From the NCBI RefSeq assembly GCF_042879035.1, contig NZ_JBIAOU010000010.1, positions 62,001-126,000 of the forward strand: a DNA stretch of 64,000 bases, given 5' to 3'. This document shows positions 42,464 through 50,793 of this stretch, one piece after another. This DNA is from Rhodococcus_G sp042879035. Its GTDB lineage: Bacteria; Actinomycetota; Actinomycetes; Mycobacteriales; Mycobacteriaceae. A program made the translations under genes and the position numbers. Below the pieces are notes generated by a model, which worked only from the letters and a program-made list of their open reading frames with translations, was not told where the DNA came from and made no database searches. Position 1 is the first letter of the stretch, and each line of letters starts with the position of its first letter.

Positions 42464-43549
42464 TCAGGCTGCTTCGGCGGCCAGGTCGGCGCGGCACTTG
42501 AGCAGCGGCTGGATGCGGGTGCCGAACTTCTCGATGCCCTCGACGAAGTCGTCGAAGGTCATCATGATGCCCTTGATGCCCTGAATCGCGGCGACCTCGT
42601 CGAGCATCGTGGCGACCGTCTCGTAGGAGCCGACGAGGGTGCCCATGTTGAAGTTCACCGCGCCCTCGGGCAGGGAGATGGTCTTGGCGGTCGAGGCGTC
42701 GTCCGCGGTGGCGTCGGCCGCCGACTGGTCGGCCATGTAGCCGAGTGCCGCGAGGTCCGCGTTGTCGTGGTAGTCCTTCCACTTCGCCTGCGCCGCTTCG
42801 TCGGTCTCCTCGGCAATGATCATGAACAGGGTCAGGGCACCGACGTCGCGGCCGGTCTTCTCGGCGGCGTCGACGAGGGTCGCGGTGGCGTCGGAGATCG
42901 CTGTCGGCGTGTTGATGCCGGTGCCCATGATGAAGTTGAAGTCCGCCATCTCGGACGCGAACTTCATGCCGCTCTTGGACTGGCCCGCGGCGACGATCGG
43001 CACCGCCCCGCCGGTCGGGCTCGGAGAGAGCACGCACTCGTCCATCGTGTAGTGCTTGCCCTTGAAGTTGCTGACACCGTCCGCCCACAGCTGGCGCATG
43101 ACGGTGACGTACTCGGTGGCCTGTTCGTAGCGGTAGCCGAAGTACTCCTCGCCCGGCCACAGCCCCATCTGCGTGTACTCGTTCGGCGCCCAGCCCGTCA
43201 CGATGTTGACCCCGAAGCGCCCGGGAGCGATGGAGTCGATGGTCGAGGCCATCCGGGCCACCATCGCCGGCGGCAGCGTGAGGATCGGGGTGGAGGCGAA
43301 CAGCTTGATCTTCTCGGTGGCGGCGGCGAGGCCGGCCATCAGCGTGAAGGACTCGAGGTTGTGGTCCCAGAACTCGGTCTCCCCGCCGAAGCCCTTGAGC
43401 TTGATCATCGACAGCGCGAAGTCGAGTCCGTGCTCCTCCGCCTTCTGCACGACCGCCTTGTTCAGCTCGAACGAGGGCATGTACTGCGGGGCGCTCTTCG
43501 AGATGAGCCAGCCGTTGTTGCCGATCGGGATGAATACACCGAATTCCAT
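42464..43549 (-). CDS. rutA: RutA-type FMN-dependent ring-opening monooxygenase
   Basis: Luciferase-like flavin monooxygenase of 361 aa very close in sequence pattern to pyrimidine monooxygenase RutA of E. coli: GVFIPIGNNGWLISKSAPQY, LDFALSMIKLKGFGGETEFW, GRFGVNIVTGWAPNEYTQMG, NFNMGTLVGSYETVATMLDE. RutA uses FMNH2 and oxygen to form a flavin N5-peroxide that cleaves the uracil ring amide to peroxyureidoacrylate. Here RutC, RutD, RutE and RutG are missing and other hydrolases are present, so the substrate may be a different cyclic amide or ureide. ATG 43549 has AGGAGCGCGTC upstream. Confidence 0.9.
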   Translation of the reverse strand: MEFGVFIPIGNNGWLISKSAPQYMPSFELNKAVVQKAEEHGLDFALSMIKLKGFGGETEFWDHNLESFTLMAGLAAATEKIKLFASTPILTLPPAMVARMASTIDSIAPGRFGVNIVTGWAPNEYTQMGLWPGEEYFGYRYEQATEYVTVMRQLWADGVSNFKGKHYTMDECVLSPSPTGGAVPIVAAGQSKSGMKFASEMADFNFIMGTGINTPTAISDATATLVDAAEKTGRDVGALTLFMIIAEETDEAAQAKWKDYHDNADLAALGYMADQSAADATADDASTAKTISLPEGAVNFNMGTLVGSYETVATMLDEVAAIQGIKGIMMTFDDFVEGIEKFGTRIQPLLKCRADLAAEAA

Positions 43550-43607
43550 GACGCGCTCCTGACACTGCGGGTGGATGGGGAAGCGGAGGCACCGTTGCCC
43601 TTGCGCT

Positions 43608-43623
43608 ATGACTTCGAATGTAT
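43608..43623 (-). promoter_or_regulatory. shared promoter/operator element, copy upstream of rutA
   Basis: Minus-strand ATACATTCGAAGTCAT, identical to the copy before the ABC operon 6 kb away. TACATT fits a -10 box with TTGCTC 16 bp upstream as -35; TTCGAA next to it fits a LacI-type operator centre. A short palindrome TTGC-CGA-GCAA (43634-43644) overlaps the -35 region. Confidence 0.65.
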
Positions 43624-43675
43624 TCAGGCATTATTGCCGAGCAAGTGCCCCGAGGTAACGGATTCGTTGCGCCGG

Positions 43676-44701
43676 TTAACGATCTTTGACGGGGCCCGCA
43701 CTGCCCCGCTGCACCCACTCCACGTCGAAGTTTCGGTGCACCGGCGCACCGGCGGCGCCGTCGATGCGCGCGAGCAGCAGTTCGGACGCCGCCGCGGCCA
43801 TCTCCTCGAGCGGCTGCCGGACCGTGGTCAGGTCGAACATCGACCATCCCGACGCGTCGAGGTCGTTGTAGCCGACGACCGACACGTCCTCGGGCACCCG
43901 CACGCCCAGCCGCTTGGCCGCATCGAGAGTGCCGTACGCCATGAAGTCGGTCGCGCAGAACACCGCGGTCGGCGGCTCGGACCGGCCCAGCAGTGCCATC
44001 CCGCCCTCGAAGCCGGTGCTCGCATCGACTGCTCCGCGGTACACCAGGGAGTCGTCGATCGTGACGCCGTGCTCGGCCAGGCGTTCCCGGAGCCCCGACT
44101 CGCGCAGCTTCACACTCGGGTTCTCCAGCGGCCCCGACACCAGACCGATCCGCCGATGACCCATCTCGACCAGGTGATCGGCGACGAGCCGTCCACCCCG
44201 CACGTTGTCGGAGGTCACCCGGTCCACCCGACCGGCCTGACTGCCGTCGACGTCCCGGTTGAGGATCACCAGGGGGATCTTCCAGTCGATCATCTCCGAC
44301 ACCATCGGCGAGTCCAGCCGCGACGAGATGAACACGACGCCGTCGACCAGGCCGCCCCGCAACGCCAGGATGTCCTTCTCCAGGGTCCCCTCGGTCCGGT
44401 CGCTCATCAGCAGGACCCGGTAGTCGTGCTGGGCGAACTTGTCCTGCAGGGTGTTCACCAGCGTCGGATACGACGGGTTGCGCAGGTCGCCGCTGACCAC
44501 CGCGATCGACGACGATCGCTGCGTGATCAGGCTCCGCGCCGTCACGTGCGGAACGTAGCCCATCTCCCGGGCCAGCTCCCGGATCCGCTCCCGGGTCGAC
44601 TCGATGACGCGGGGATCGCCGCGCAGGGCACGCGACACCGTGGACTGCGAGACGCCGGCCCGCCGCGCGACCTCGTAGCTGGTGACCGACTTGTTCCCCA
44701 C
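43676..44701 (-). CDS. LacI family transcriptional regulator
   Basis: Repressor of 341 aa: LacI helix-turn-helix at the N-terminus (TSYEVARRAGVSQSTVSRALRG), hinge helix, then a periplasmic-binding-protein-like core (VVSGDLRNPSYPTLVNTLQDKF; MGHRRIGLVSGP; FCATDFMAYGTLDAAKRLGVRVPEDVSVVGYND). Start GTG 44701 has no Shine-Dalgarno but a TACAAT box 6 nt upstream, so the mRNA is probably leaderless. It lies just upstream of rutA in the same direction and most likely controls both operons through the shared 16-bp element. Confidence 0.88.
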   Translation of the reverse strand: MGNKSVTSYEVARRAGVSQSTVSRALRGDPRVIESTRERIRELAREMGYVPHVTARSLITQRSSSIAVVSGDLRNPSYPTLVNTLQDKFAQHDYRVLLMSDRTEGTLEKDILALRGGLVDGVVFISSRLDSPMVSEMIDWKIPLVILNRDVDGSQAGRVDRVTSDNVRGGRLVADHLVEMGHRRIGLVSGPLENPSVKLRESGLRERLAEHGVTIDDSLVYRGAVDASTGFEGGMALLGRSEPPTAVFCATDFMAYGTLDAAKRLGVRVPEDVSVVGYNDLDASGWSMFDLTTVRQPLEEMAAAASELLLARIDGAAGAPVHRNFDVEWVQRGSAGPVKDR

Positions 44702-44713
44702 GCTGCGATTGTA
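44702..44713 (-). promoter_or_regulatory. -10 box for leaderless lacI-type mRNA
   Basis: Minus-strand TACAAT (44713-44708), then CGCAGC and the GTG at 44701. The distance places transcription start at the start codon. Confidence 0.5.
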
Positions 44714-44742
44714 GGAGCAGCGGGCGCGCGAACGCCCCTCGC

Positions 44743-45564
44743 TCAGGCCTTGAAGTAGACGAGCTGGTGACTGGTCGCCAGCAGCACGCCGTCGCGGCCC
44801 CAGATCTCGGCGGACTGGTCGAAGTAGCCGGCACCGAACCGTTGGGCGCGCGCGGTGGCGAGGACGGCCTCGTCCGCCTGGGTGGTCAGGTCCTCGGCGC
44901 CGGCGTGGAAGTACACGGTCAGCGACACGGTGCCCGCGGGCGCGAACTGCCCGCGCCGCAGGAACACTCGCGGATAGAAGACGTCGCAGAGCGCGGCCAG
45001 CGCCGGGAAGTCGAGCGGCCGCGACGGCGTGTCCCGGACCCACAGGGTGGTCGTCGAGTCGTCCGACTCCCCCGCCTCCGGACCGGGGAATCCGCCTTCG
45101 ACGAAACGCATCTCGTAGTTCTTCCCCCACGCGATGAAGTCGGGGAACGGCGTCGCCGTGACGTCCTCGGCCGCGGGCGCAGCCGGGCGGACCCGTTCGG
45201 TGGACGACCAGGTCGGCCTGCGCACGCCGAACACGGCGGTGGCGGTCGTCGCGACACCACCGTCCTGCGCGAGCTCGATCGTCCAGTGCTGGGTGCTGCG
45301 GTTGGTGCGGGCGGGACGGGCGGAGACGACGAACGGTCCGTCGGCGATCGGCCCCGCGTAGTTCACCGTCAGCGAGACCGGGTCGCCCAGCCGGTCGGGG
45401 TGGTCGAGAACCGCGCGAAGCAGTGTCGCGGCGGTGATGCCGCCGAACGGTCCGACCATGTTCGCGTAGGCCGCGGTGGTGCGTCCGTCGACGCCGCCGT
45501 CCGGCCGCGGAGCGAGGTCGACGGCGTCGTCGAACGGGTGCGTCTGGGTGATGGTCGTGGTCAC
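44743..45564 (-). CDS. acyl-CoA thioesterase (TesB-like double hot-dog)
   Basis: Thioesterase of 273 aa with two hot-dog halves: TTAAYANMVGPFGGITAATLLRAVLDHP in the first and the C-terminal VSLTVYFHAG ... GYFDQSAEIWGRDGVLLATSHQLVYFK in the second, as in actinobacterial TesB/Acyl-ACP_TE-like proteins. Hydrolyses an acyl-CoA to free acid and CoA. GTG 45564 follows AGGAGA. Divergent from a TetR gene, whose perfect operator lies 23 bp upstream; probably repressed by it and induced by an acyl compound. Confidence 0.8.
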   Translation of the reverse strand: MTTTITQTHPFDDAVDLAPRPDGGVDGRTTAAYANMVGPFGGITAATLLRAVLDHPDRLGDPVSLTVNYAGPIADGPFVVSARPARTNRSTQHWTIELAQDGGVATTATAVFGVRRPTWSSTERVRPAAPAAEDVTATPFPDFIAWGKNYEMRFVEGGFPGPEAGESDDSTTTLWVRDTPSRPLDFPALAALCDVFYPRVFLRRGQFAPAGTVSLTVYFHAGAEDLTTQADEAVLATARAQRFGAGYFDQSAEIWGRDGVLLATSHQLVYFKA

Positions 45565-45586
45565 GGCGTCTCCTGGCAGCTCGACA

Positions 45587-45608
45587 CTATGTATGACAAT
45601 ATACATAG
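45587..45608. promoter_or_regulatory. perfect TetR-type operator
   Basis: CTATGTAT-N6-ATACATAG, 8-bp perfect arms, in the 88-bp divergent region between thioesterase and TetR genes. Very likely the operator that controls both. Confidence 0.8.
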
Positions 45609-45652
45609 CAGCCTGACCAGCATCCTGAAAGACCACGAACACCGAGGACGAC

Positions 45653-46234
45653 ATGGCGACGAAGCACGATCCGACGAGCGGGCCGAGGGCCGCGATGATC
45701 GGCAGCGCGGTCGATCTGATCCGGGAGCGCGGCGTCGCGGCCACGTCGTTCGCCGACGTCCTCGCGCACAGCGGCGCGCCCCGCGGGTCGATCTACCACC
45801 ACTTCCCGCGCGGCAAGTCACAACTGGTCGAGGAGGCGACGCAGGCGGCTGCGGACCGGCTGGGCCGCGGCGTCGAGCGGGTCCTCGACGCCACCGACAC
45901 GGTCGGCGCCCTGCGTGCACTCGCCGACGTGTGGCGGCGCGGGTTCGAGACGAGCGGTTACCGGGCGGGATGCCCCATCGTCGCGGCGGCGCTCGGCACC
46001 GAACCGGGCGCCCGGTCGATCGCGGGAACCACCTTCGACACCTGGTGTTCGCTGATCGCCACCAAACTCACCGTGGAGGGCGTCGGATCCGCGCGGGCGT
46101 CCTCGCTGTCCGTGCTGATCGTCAGCGCGCTCGAGGGCGCGCTCGTCGTCGCGCAGGCGCAGGGCAGCACCACTCCCCTGGACACCGTGGTCGCCGAGCT
46201 GGAACTCGTGTGCCGCGCCGCCGTCTCCCGCTGA
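45653..46234 (+). CDS. TetR family regulator
   Basis: Regulator of 193 aa. HTH: AAMIGSAVDLIRERGVAATSFADVLAHSGAPRGSIYHHFPRGKSQLV (about 14-60), close to the YxaF/LmrA subgroup; the C-terminal part has the YRAGCPIVAAALG segment typical of that branch. ATG 45653 follows GAGGACGAC. Divergent from the thioesterase, with a perfect palindromic operator between; probably autoregulated. A strong hairpin follows the gene. Confidence 0.87.
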   Translation: MATKHDPTSGPRAAMIGSAVDLIRERGVAATSFADVLAHSGAPRGSIYHHFPRGKSQLVEEATQAAADRLGRGVERVLDATDTVGALRALADVWRRGFETSGYRAGCPIVAAALGTEPGARSIAGTTFDTWCSLIATKLTVEGVGSARASSLSVLIVSALEGALVVAQAQGSTTPLDTVVAELELVCRAAVSR

Positions 46235-46298
46235 CGCACCAATCCTGTTGCCGTACAACACCCATTCGCAACCCCGGGTGAACGGGCGGGAAAGGGGT

Positions 46299-46328
46299 GC
46301 GGGGGGCCACCGTTCGGTGACCCCCCGC
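46299..46328. terminator. bidirectional hairpin terminator
   Basis: 13-bp stem GCGGGGGGCCACC / GGTGACCCCCCGC with one mismatch and loop GTTC, between the convergent TetR and acyl-CoA dehydrogenase genes. Confidence 0.8.
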
Positions 46329-46353
46329 TACCGGATGCACCGGCTCGGCAGTA

Positions 46354-47538
46354 TCAGAGGGCCTGCTTGGCGGCCTTGACCAGACCTCCGCCGATGATCA
46401 GGCGCTGGATCTCGCTGGTCCCCTCGTACAGGCGCAGCAGCCGCACGTCACGGTAGATCCGCTCGACCGGAACCTCACGCATGTAGCCGGTGCCACCGTG
46501 GATCTGCACCGCCAGGTCGGCGACCTTGCCGACCATCTCGGTGCAGTACAGCTTCGCCACCGACGGCGCGATCCGACGGTCGGTCCCCTCGACCCACGCC
46601 CGCGCGGCGTCGCGCACCAGCGCCCGACCCGCCATCACACCGGTCTGCTGATCCGCGATCATCGCCTGCACCAGCTGGAAGTCGCCGATCGGCTTGCCGC
46701 CCTGAGTGGCGGTCGCCGCGTAGGCGACGGACTCGTCGAGCGCACGCTGCCCCTGGCCGACCGACAGTGCCGCGATGTGCACGCGGCCGCGGGCGAGGGA
46801 GGTCATCGCGGCCTTGTATCCGGCGTCCTCGTTGCCACCGATCAGCGCGTCCGCGGGCACCCGCACGTCGGTGAGGTTCACGCTCGCCGTCCACGCACCC
46901 TCCTGCCCCATCTTGCGGTCCTTCTCTCCGACGTTGACGCCCGGCGTCTCCGCGGGCACCAGGAACACCGCGATGCCCTCGCCGTTCGCGTCCCGGGGCC
47001 GGGTGCGGGCGAACACGACGAACAGGTTCGCGACGGGGGCGTTGGTGATGAAGCACTTGTCGCCGTTGATCACCCAGTCGTCGCCGTCGCGCACAGCCTT
47101 GGTGCGCAGGCCGGCCGGGTTGGATCCGGCGCCGGGCTCGGTGAGCGCGAACGACGCGACCACCTCGCCGGAGGCGATCGGCTCGAGCCAGCGCCGCTTC
47201 TGCTCGTCGGTGCCGAACCCGACCAGGACCTGGCCGGCGATGCCGTTGTTGGTGCCGAACATCGACCGCAGCGACAGCGTCGTGTAGCCGAACTCCATCG
47301 CCAGCTCGGCGTCCTGCATCAGGTTCAGGCCGAGTCCACCCCACTCCTGCGGGATCGCGTACCCGAACAGGCCCATCTCCTTCGCGGCATCACGGATGTC
47401 GTCGGGGATGGCGTTGGTGTCGGCGATCTCCTGCTCGCGGGGGACCACGACGGAGCGGATGAAGCGCCGGGTCTGCGAAAGAATTTCGGCGAAGTCCTCG
47501 GCACCGACCTCGGCGCCGGCGGGAATAACGGTCGTCAT
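46354..47538 (-). CDS. acyl-CoA dehydrogenase
   Basis: FAD enzyme of 394 aa introducing the alpha,beta double bond. FALTEPGAGSNPAGLRTKA is the FAD/substrate signature, GYMREVPVERIYRDVRLLRLYEGTSEIQ the C-terminal signature with the catalytic Glu in YEGTSEIQ. ATG 47538 is used. Divergent from the FabG-like gene over 224 bp in which I see no clear operator. It probably shares a pathway with the thiolase cluster. Confidence 0.88.
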   Translation of the reverse strand: MTTVIPAGAEVGAEDFAEILSQTRRFIRSVVVPREQEIADTNAIPDDIRDAAKEMGLFGYAIPQEWGGLGLNLMQDAELAMEFGYTTLSLRSMFGTNNGIAGQVLVGFGTDEQKRRWLEPIASGEVVASFALTEPGAGSNPAGLRTKAVRDGDDWVINGDKCFITNAPVANLFVVFARTRPRDANGEGIAVFLVPAETPGVNVGEKDRKMGQEGAWTASVNLTDVRVPADALIGGNEDAGYKAAMTSLARGRVHIAALSVGQGQRALDESVAYAATATQGGKPIGDFQLVQAMIADQQTGVMAGRALVRDAARAWVEGTDRRIAPSVAKLYCTEMVGKVADLAVQIHGGTGYMREVPVERIYRDVRLLRLYEGTSEIQRLIIGGGLVKAAKQAL

Positions 47539-47762
47539 GGCATCCACCCTCACCCGCGTGCGCGGCCCCGTCCAATACGAATCCGCCTACCCCTCCGTTA
47601 GTCAAAGCAAATCGGGATCGGGCCGGTGAGCTCTTCCTCGCCGGTGCGGCCTCTGGTTAGGGTGAATTCGCCCAGCGATCCGGAGTCGGTCGGCACCCGT
47701 GCCCACCCGGTCGCCCGCGCCTGCGCGCACCCGCCACACCCACGATGAACGAGGAGTTCTCC

Positions 47763-48503
47763 ATGCCACTGCTGTCCGACCGCACTGCCGTGATCACCGG
47801 TGCCGCACAGGGAATCGGCTTCGCCATCGCCGAGAAGTTCGTCGCGGAAGGCGCCCGTGTCGTGCTCGGCGACGTCGACAAGGACGCGGTCCAGAACGCG
47901 GCGGAGAAGCTCGGCGGGCAGGACGTCGCGCGCGGCGTGCGGTGCGACGTCACCTCCGCCGACGAGGTGCAGGCGATGCTCGACACCGCCCTCGCAGCGT
48001 TCGGCAGCCTCGACGTCCTCGTCAACAACGCGGGTATCACCCGCGACGCCACCATGCGGAACATGACCGAGGACCAGTTCGACCAGGTCATCGCCGTACA
48101 CCTCAAGGGCACCTGGAACGGCATCCGCCTCGCCGCGCCGATCATGCGTGAGCGCAAGTCGGGCGCGATCGTGAACCTGTCCTCGCTGTCCGGGAAGGTC
48201 GGCATGGTCGGCCAGACGAACTACTCCGCAGCGAAGGCCGGGATCGTCGGCATGAGCAAGGCCGCCGCGAAGGAACTTGCGCACCACGGCGTCCGCGTCA
48301 ACGCGATCGCGCCGGGCCTGATCCGGTCCGCGATGACCGAGGCGATGCCGCAGAAGGCGTGGGACCAGAAGATGTCCGAGATCCCGATGGGCCGCGCCGG
48401 TGAGGTCGACGAGGTCGCCGGTGTCGCGCTGTTCCTCGCGTCCGACCTGTCGTCCTACATGACCGGCACGCTGCTCGAGGTGACCGGCGGACGGTTCATG
48501 TGA
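47763..48503 (+). CDS. FabG-like short-chain 3-hydroxyacyl dehydrogenase
   Basis: Classical SDR of 246 aa: TGAAQGIGFA (12-21), VNNAGITRDATMRNM, Ser in NLSSLSGKVG and Y-S-A-A-K. The D after beta-2 (LGDVDKD) suggests NAD(H). Likely oxidises a 3-hydroxyacyl-CoA in beta-oxidation. ATG 47763 has GAGGAG 8 nt upstream. First of a plus-strand run with thiolase, MaoC and thioesterase genes. Confidence 0.87.
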   Translation: MPLLSDRTAVITGAAQGIGFAIAEKFVAEGARVVLGDVDKDAVQNAAEKLGGQDVARGVRCDVTSADEVQAMLDTALAAFGSLDVLVNNAGITRDATMRNMTEDQFDQVIAVHLKGTWNGIRLAAPIMRERKSGAIVNLSSLSGKVGMVGQTNYSAAKAGIVGMSKAAAKELAHHGVRVNAIAPGLIRSAMTEAMPQKAWDQKMSEIPMGRAGEVDEVAGVALFLASDLSSYMTGTLLEVTGGRFM

Positions 48504-48574
48504 CGCGTTGAACCTGTTCAGCTGCAACACATCTCGGCCACGAATTCCAGCCTCGAGCACAAGGAGCTCCTCCC

Positions 48575-49786
48575 ATGCGTGAAGCAGTCGTCTGCGAACC
48601 CGTCCGCACCCCGATCGGCCGCTACGGCGGAATGTTCAAGTCCCTCACCGCCGTCGACCTCGGCGTCACCGCCCTGAAGGGTCTGCTCGAGCGCACCGGG
48701 ATCGCTCCGGACACGATCGGTGACGTCATCCTCGGCCACTGCAACGCCAACAGCGAGGCCCCCGCGATCGGACGCGTCGTCGCCCTCGACGCCGGGCTGC
48801 CGATCACGGTGCCCGGCATGCACCTCGACCGCCGCTGCGGTTCGGGCCTGCAGGCCGTCATCCAGGCCGCGCTGCAGGTGACCTCGGGCGCCAACGACGT
48901 CGTCGTCGCCGGCGGCACCGAGTCCATGAGCAACGCCGCGTTCTACTCCACCGACATGCGCTGGGGCGGTGCCCGCGGCGGCGTGAAGATCCACGACGGA
49001 CTGGTCCGCGCCCGCGAGACCGCGGGCGGGCGCTTCTACCCCGTCCCCGGCGGCATGCTCGAGACCGCCGAGAACCTGCGCCGCGAGTACTCCATCCCGC
49101 GCGAGGAACAGGACCGCCTCGCGATGGCCTCGCACCAGCGGGCCGTCGCCGCACAGCAGGCCGGCGTGCTCGCCGAGGAGATCGTCCCCGTCACCGTCCC
49201 GGGACGTCGCGGCGACACCGTGATCGACACCGACGAGCACCCCCGCGCCGACACCAGCATGGAGTCGCTCGGTGCGCTGAAGCCGATCCTCGTCAAGTCC
49301 GACCCCGACGCCACCGTCACCGCGGGCAACGCCAGCGGCCAGAACGACGCCGCCGCGATGTGCATCGTCACCACCCCCGAGAAGGCCGCCGAGCTGGGCC
49401 TGCGGCCCCTGGTCAAGCTGGTCTCGTGGGGCGTCGCCGGTGTCGCACCGAAGGTCATGGGCATCGGCCCCGTCCCCGCCACCGAGGTCGCGCTGCGCAA
49501 CGCCGGGCTGACCCTGGCCGACATCGACCTGATCGAACTCAACGAGGCGTTCGCCGCGCAGGCCCTCGCGGTGATGCGCGAGTGGAAGTTCACCGACGCC
49601 GACCACGAGCGCACCAACGTCCTCGGGTCGGGCATCTCCCTCGGCCACCCCGTCGGCGCGACCGGCGTCCGGATGCTGGGCACCCTGTCCCGCGAACTGC
49701 ACCGCCGCGACGGCCGCTACGGCCTCGAGACCATGTGCATCGGCGGCGGCCAGGGCCTGGCCGCGATCTTCGAGAAGGTGGCCTGA
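48575..49786 (+). CDS. thiolase (acyl-CoA C-acyltransferase)
   Basis: Thiolase of 403 aa with all active residues: nucleophilic Cys in DRRCGSGLQAV (about residue 90), NEAFAAQ, His in GSGISLGHPVGATG and the second Cys in ETMCIGGGQG. Cleaves 3-ketoacyl-CoA with CoA. AAGGAG lies 9 nt before ATG 48575. The FadA5/FadA6-like pattern suggests degradative use on a bulky or branched acyl-CoA. The MaoC gene begins 1 nt after its stop. Confidence 0.9.
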   Translation: MREAVVCEPVRTPIGRYGGMFKSLTAVDLGVTALKGLLERTGIAPDTIGDVILGHCNANSEAPAIGRVVALDAGLPITVPGMHLDRRCGSGLQAVIQAALQVTSGANDVVVAGGTESMSNAAFYSTDMRWGGARGGVKIHDGLVRARETAGGRFYPVPGGMLETAENLRREYSIPREEQDRLAMASHQRAVAAQQAGVLAEEIVPVTVPGRRGDTVIDTDEHPRADTSMESLGALKPILVKSDPDATVTAGNASGQNDAAAMCIVTTPEKAAELGLRPLVKLVSWGVAGVAPKVMGIGPVPATEVALRNAGLTLADIDLIELNEAFAAQALAVMREWKFTDADHERTNVLGSGISLGHPVGATGVRMLGTLSRELHRRDGRYGLETMCIGGGQGLAAIFEKVA

Positions 49787-49787
49787 C

Positions 49788-50240
49788 ATGACGCACTTCG
49801 ATTCCCTCGACGCCGTCGAGGCCGCGCTCGGTGAGCCGATCGGCCCCGGCGAGTGGATGACCGTCGAGCAGGACCGCATCGACGCGTTCGCGGAGACCAC
49901 CGGCGACCACCAGTGGATCCACGTCGACCCCGAGCGTGCCGCGAGCGGCCCGTACGGTGCCACCATCGCGCACGGCTACCTGACGCTGTCCCTGCTCCCC
50001 GTCCTCGGCGGTGGGCTGTACTCGATCGACGCCGGATCCGCGCGAGTCAACTACGGCAGCAACAAGGTTCGCTTTCCCTCCCCCGTCAGGGTGGGGTCGC
50101 GGATCCGGGCGATCGCGACGCCGGTCGCCCTCGAGCGCAAGGACGCGGGCGCGTTCCTGACCACGAGGTTCGTCGTCGAGATCGAGGGCTCCGACAAGCC
50201 GGCGTGCGTCGCCGAAGTCGTGACGCTGATCGTCGCGTGA
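49788..50240 (+). CDS. MaoC/NodN-like enoyl-CoA hydratase
   Basis: Hot-dog hydratase of 150 aa. Catalytic D-x4-H is in TTGDHQWIHVDPERA, followed by GPYGATIAHGYLTLSLLP, the NodN/MaoC signature. Adds water to a trans-2-enoyl-CoA giving the (R)-alcohol. Its TGA stop overlaps the GTG start of the thioesterase gene. Confidence 0.87.
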   Translation: MTHFDSLDAVEAALGEPIGPGEWMTVEQDRIDAFAETTGDHQWIHVDPERAASGPYGATIAHGYLTLSLLPVLGGGLYSIDAGSARVNYGSNKVRFPSPVRVGSRIRAIATPVALERKDAGAFLTTRFVVEIEGSDKPACVAEVVTLIVA

Positions 50241-50758
50241 CCGGCACCGGACCCGACGGGCACGACGGCGCCGCCCGTCGGGTCCGGATCCAGTTGCGGC
50301 AGGAGGACCTGAGCCCGTCGGGCCACGTCGGCAACGCGTCGATCGTGCGGGTGCTCGAAGAGGCCCGCACCGTGTTCCTCGGGCACGCGCGACCCGGACG
50401 GGTCGGCTACCACGAGGGCCTGCTCGAGATCCTCGGCGACGAAGCCCGGATGCTCGTCGGTCAGCAGACCGTCGAGTACACGAAGGAACTGTGGTACTCC
50501 CACGATCCCGTCGTGGTCACGCTGTGGATCACGCACGTCGGCCGATCGAGCTTCTCGGTGGCCGCGACGATCGCCGGGCAGGACACCGGCGATGCGCGAC
50601 CCGCGGTGTCGTCGGAGGCGACGATCGTGCTGATGGACCGCGCGACGCGGGCTCCGTGGTCGATCACCGACGAGGCGCGGGCCGTCTTCGCCCGCCATCG
50701 GGGCGAGCCGGTCGCGTTGCGGCCGCGTCCCGCCGTCGCCGCAGCACCGAGGCCGTGA
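50237..50758 (+). CDS. 4HBT-type hot-dog thioesterase
   Basis: Protein of 173 aa with the 4-hydroxybenzoyl-CoA thioesterase pattern: SPSGHVGNASIVRVLEEARTVFLG (catalytic loop where D is replaced, GHVGN) and YTKELWYSHDPVVVTLWITHVGRSSFSVA. Probably releases CoA from a pathway intermediate. GTG 50237 is coupled to the MaoC stop (GTGA). Confidence 0.78.
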   Translation: MTGTGPDGHDGAARRVRIQLRQEDLSPSGHVGNASIVRVLEEARTVFLGHARPGRVGYHEGLLEILGDEARMLVGQQTVEYTKELWYSHDPVVVTLWITHVGRSSFSVAATIAGQDTGDARPAVSSEATIVLMDRATRAPWSITDEARAVFARHRGEPVALRPRPAVAAAPRP

Positions 50759-50781
50759 CAGCGGTGGGGATCCGCCGGTTC

Positions 50782-50787
50782 TACGAT
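50782..50787 (+). promoter_or_regulatory. -10 box for leaderless lysR mRNA
   Basis: TACGAT, then GGGCCG and GTG at 50794. Supports the inner GTG as start of the first LysR gene. Confidence 0.4.
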
Positions 50788-50793
50788 GGGCCG

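Noticed and set aside
31511..44701. Complete canonical Rut uracil pathway
   Set aside because: Only RutA and a RutF-like reductase are clear; RutC, RutD, RutE and RutG are absent and the isochorismatase-fold enzyme is nearer to N-carbamoylsarcosine amidase.
42374..44834. Open frames of about 795 codons on both strands
   Set aside because: Both are shadows of rutA and lacI; translations are repetitive in G/R/V and carry no domain.
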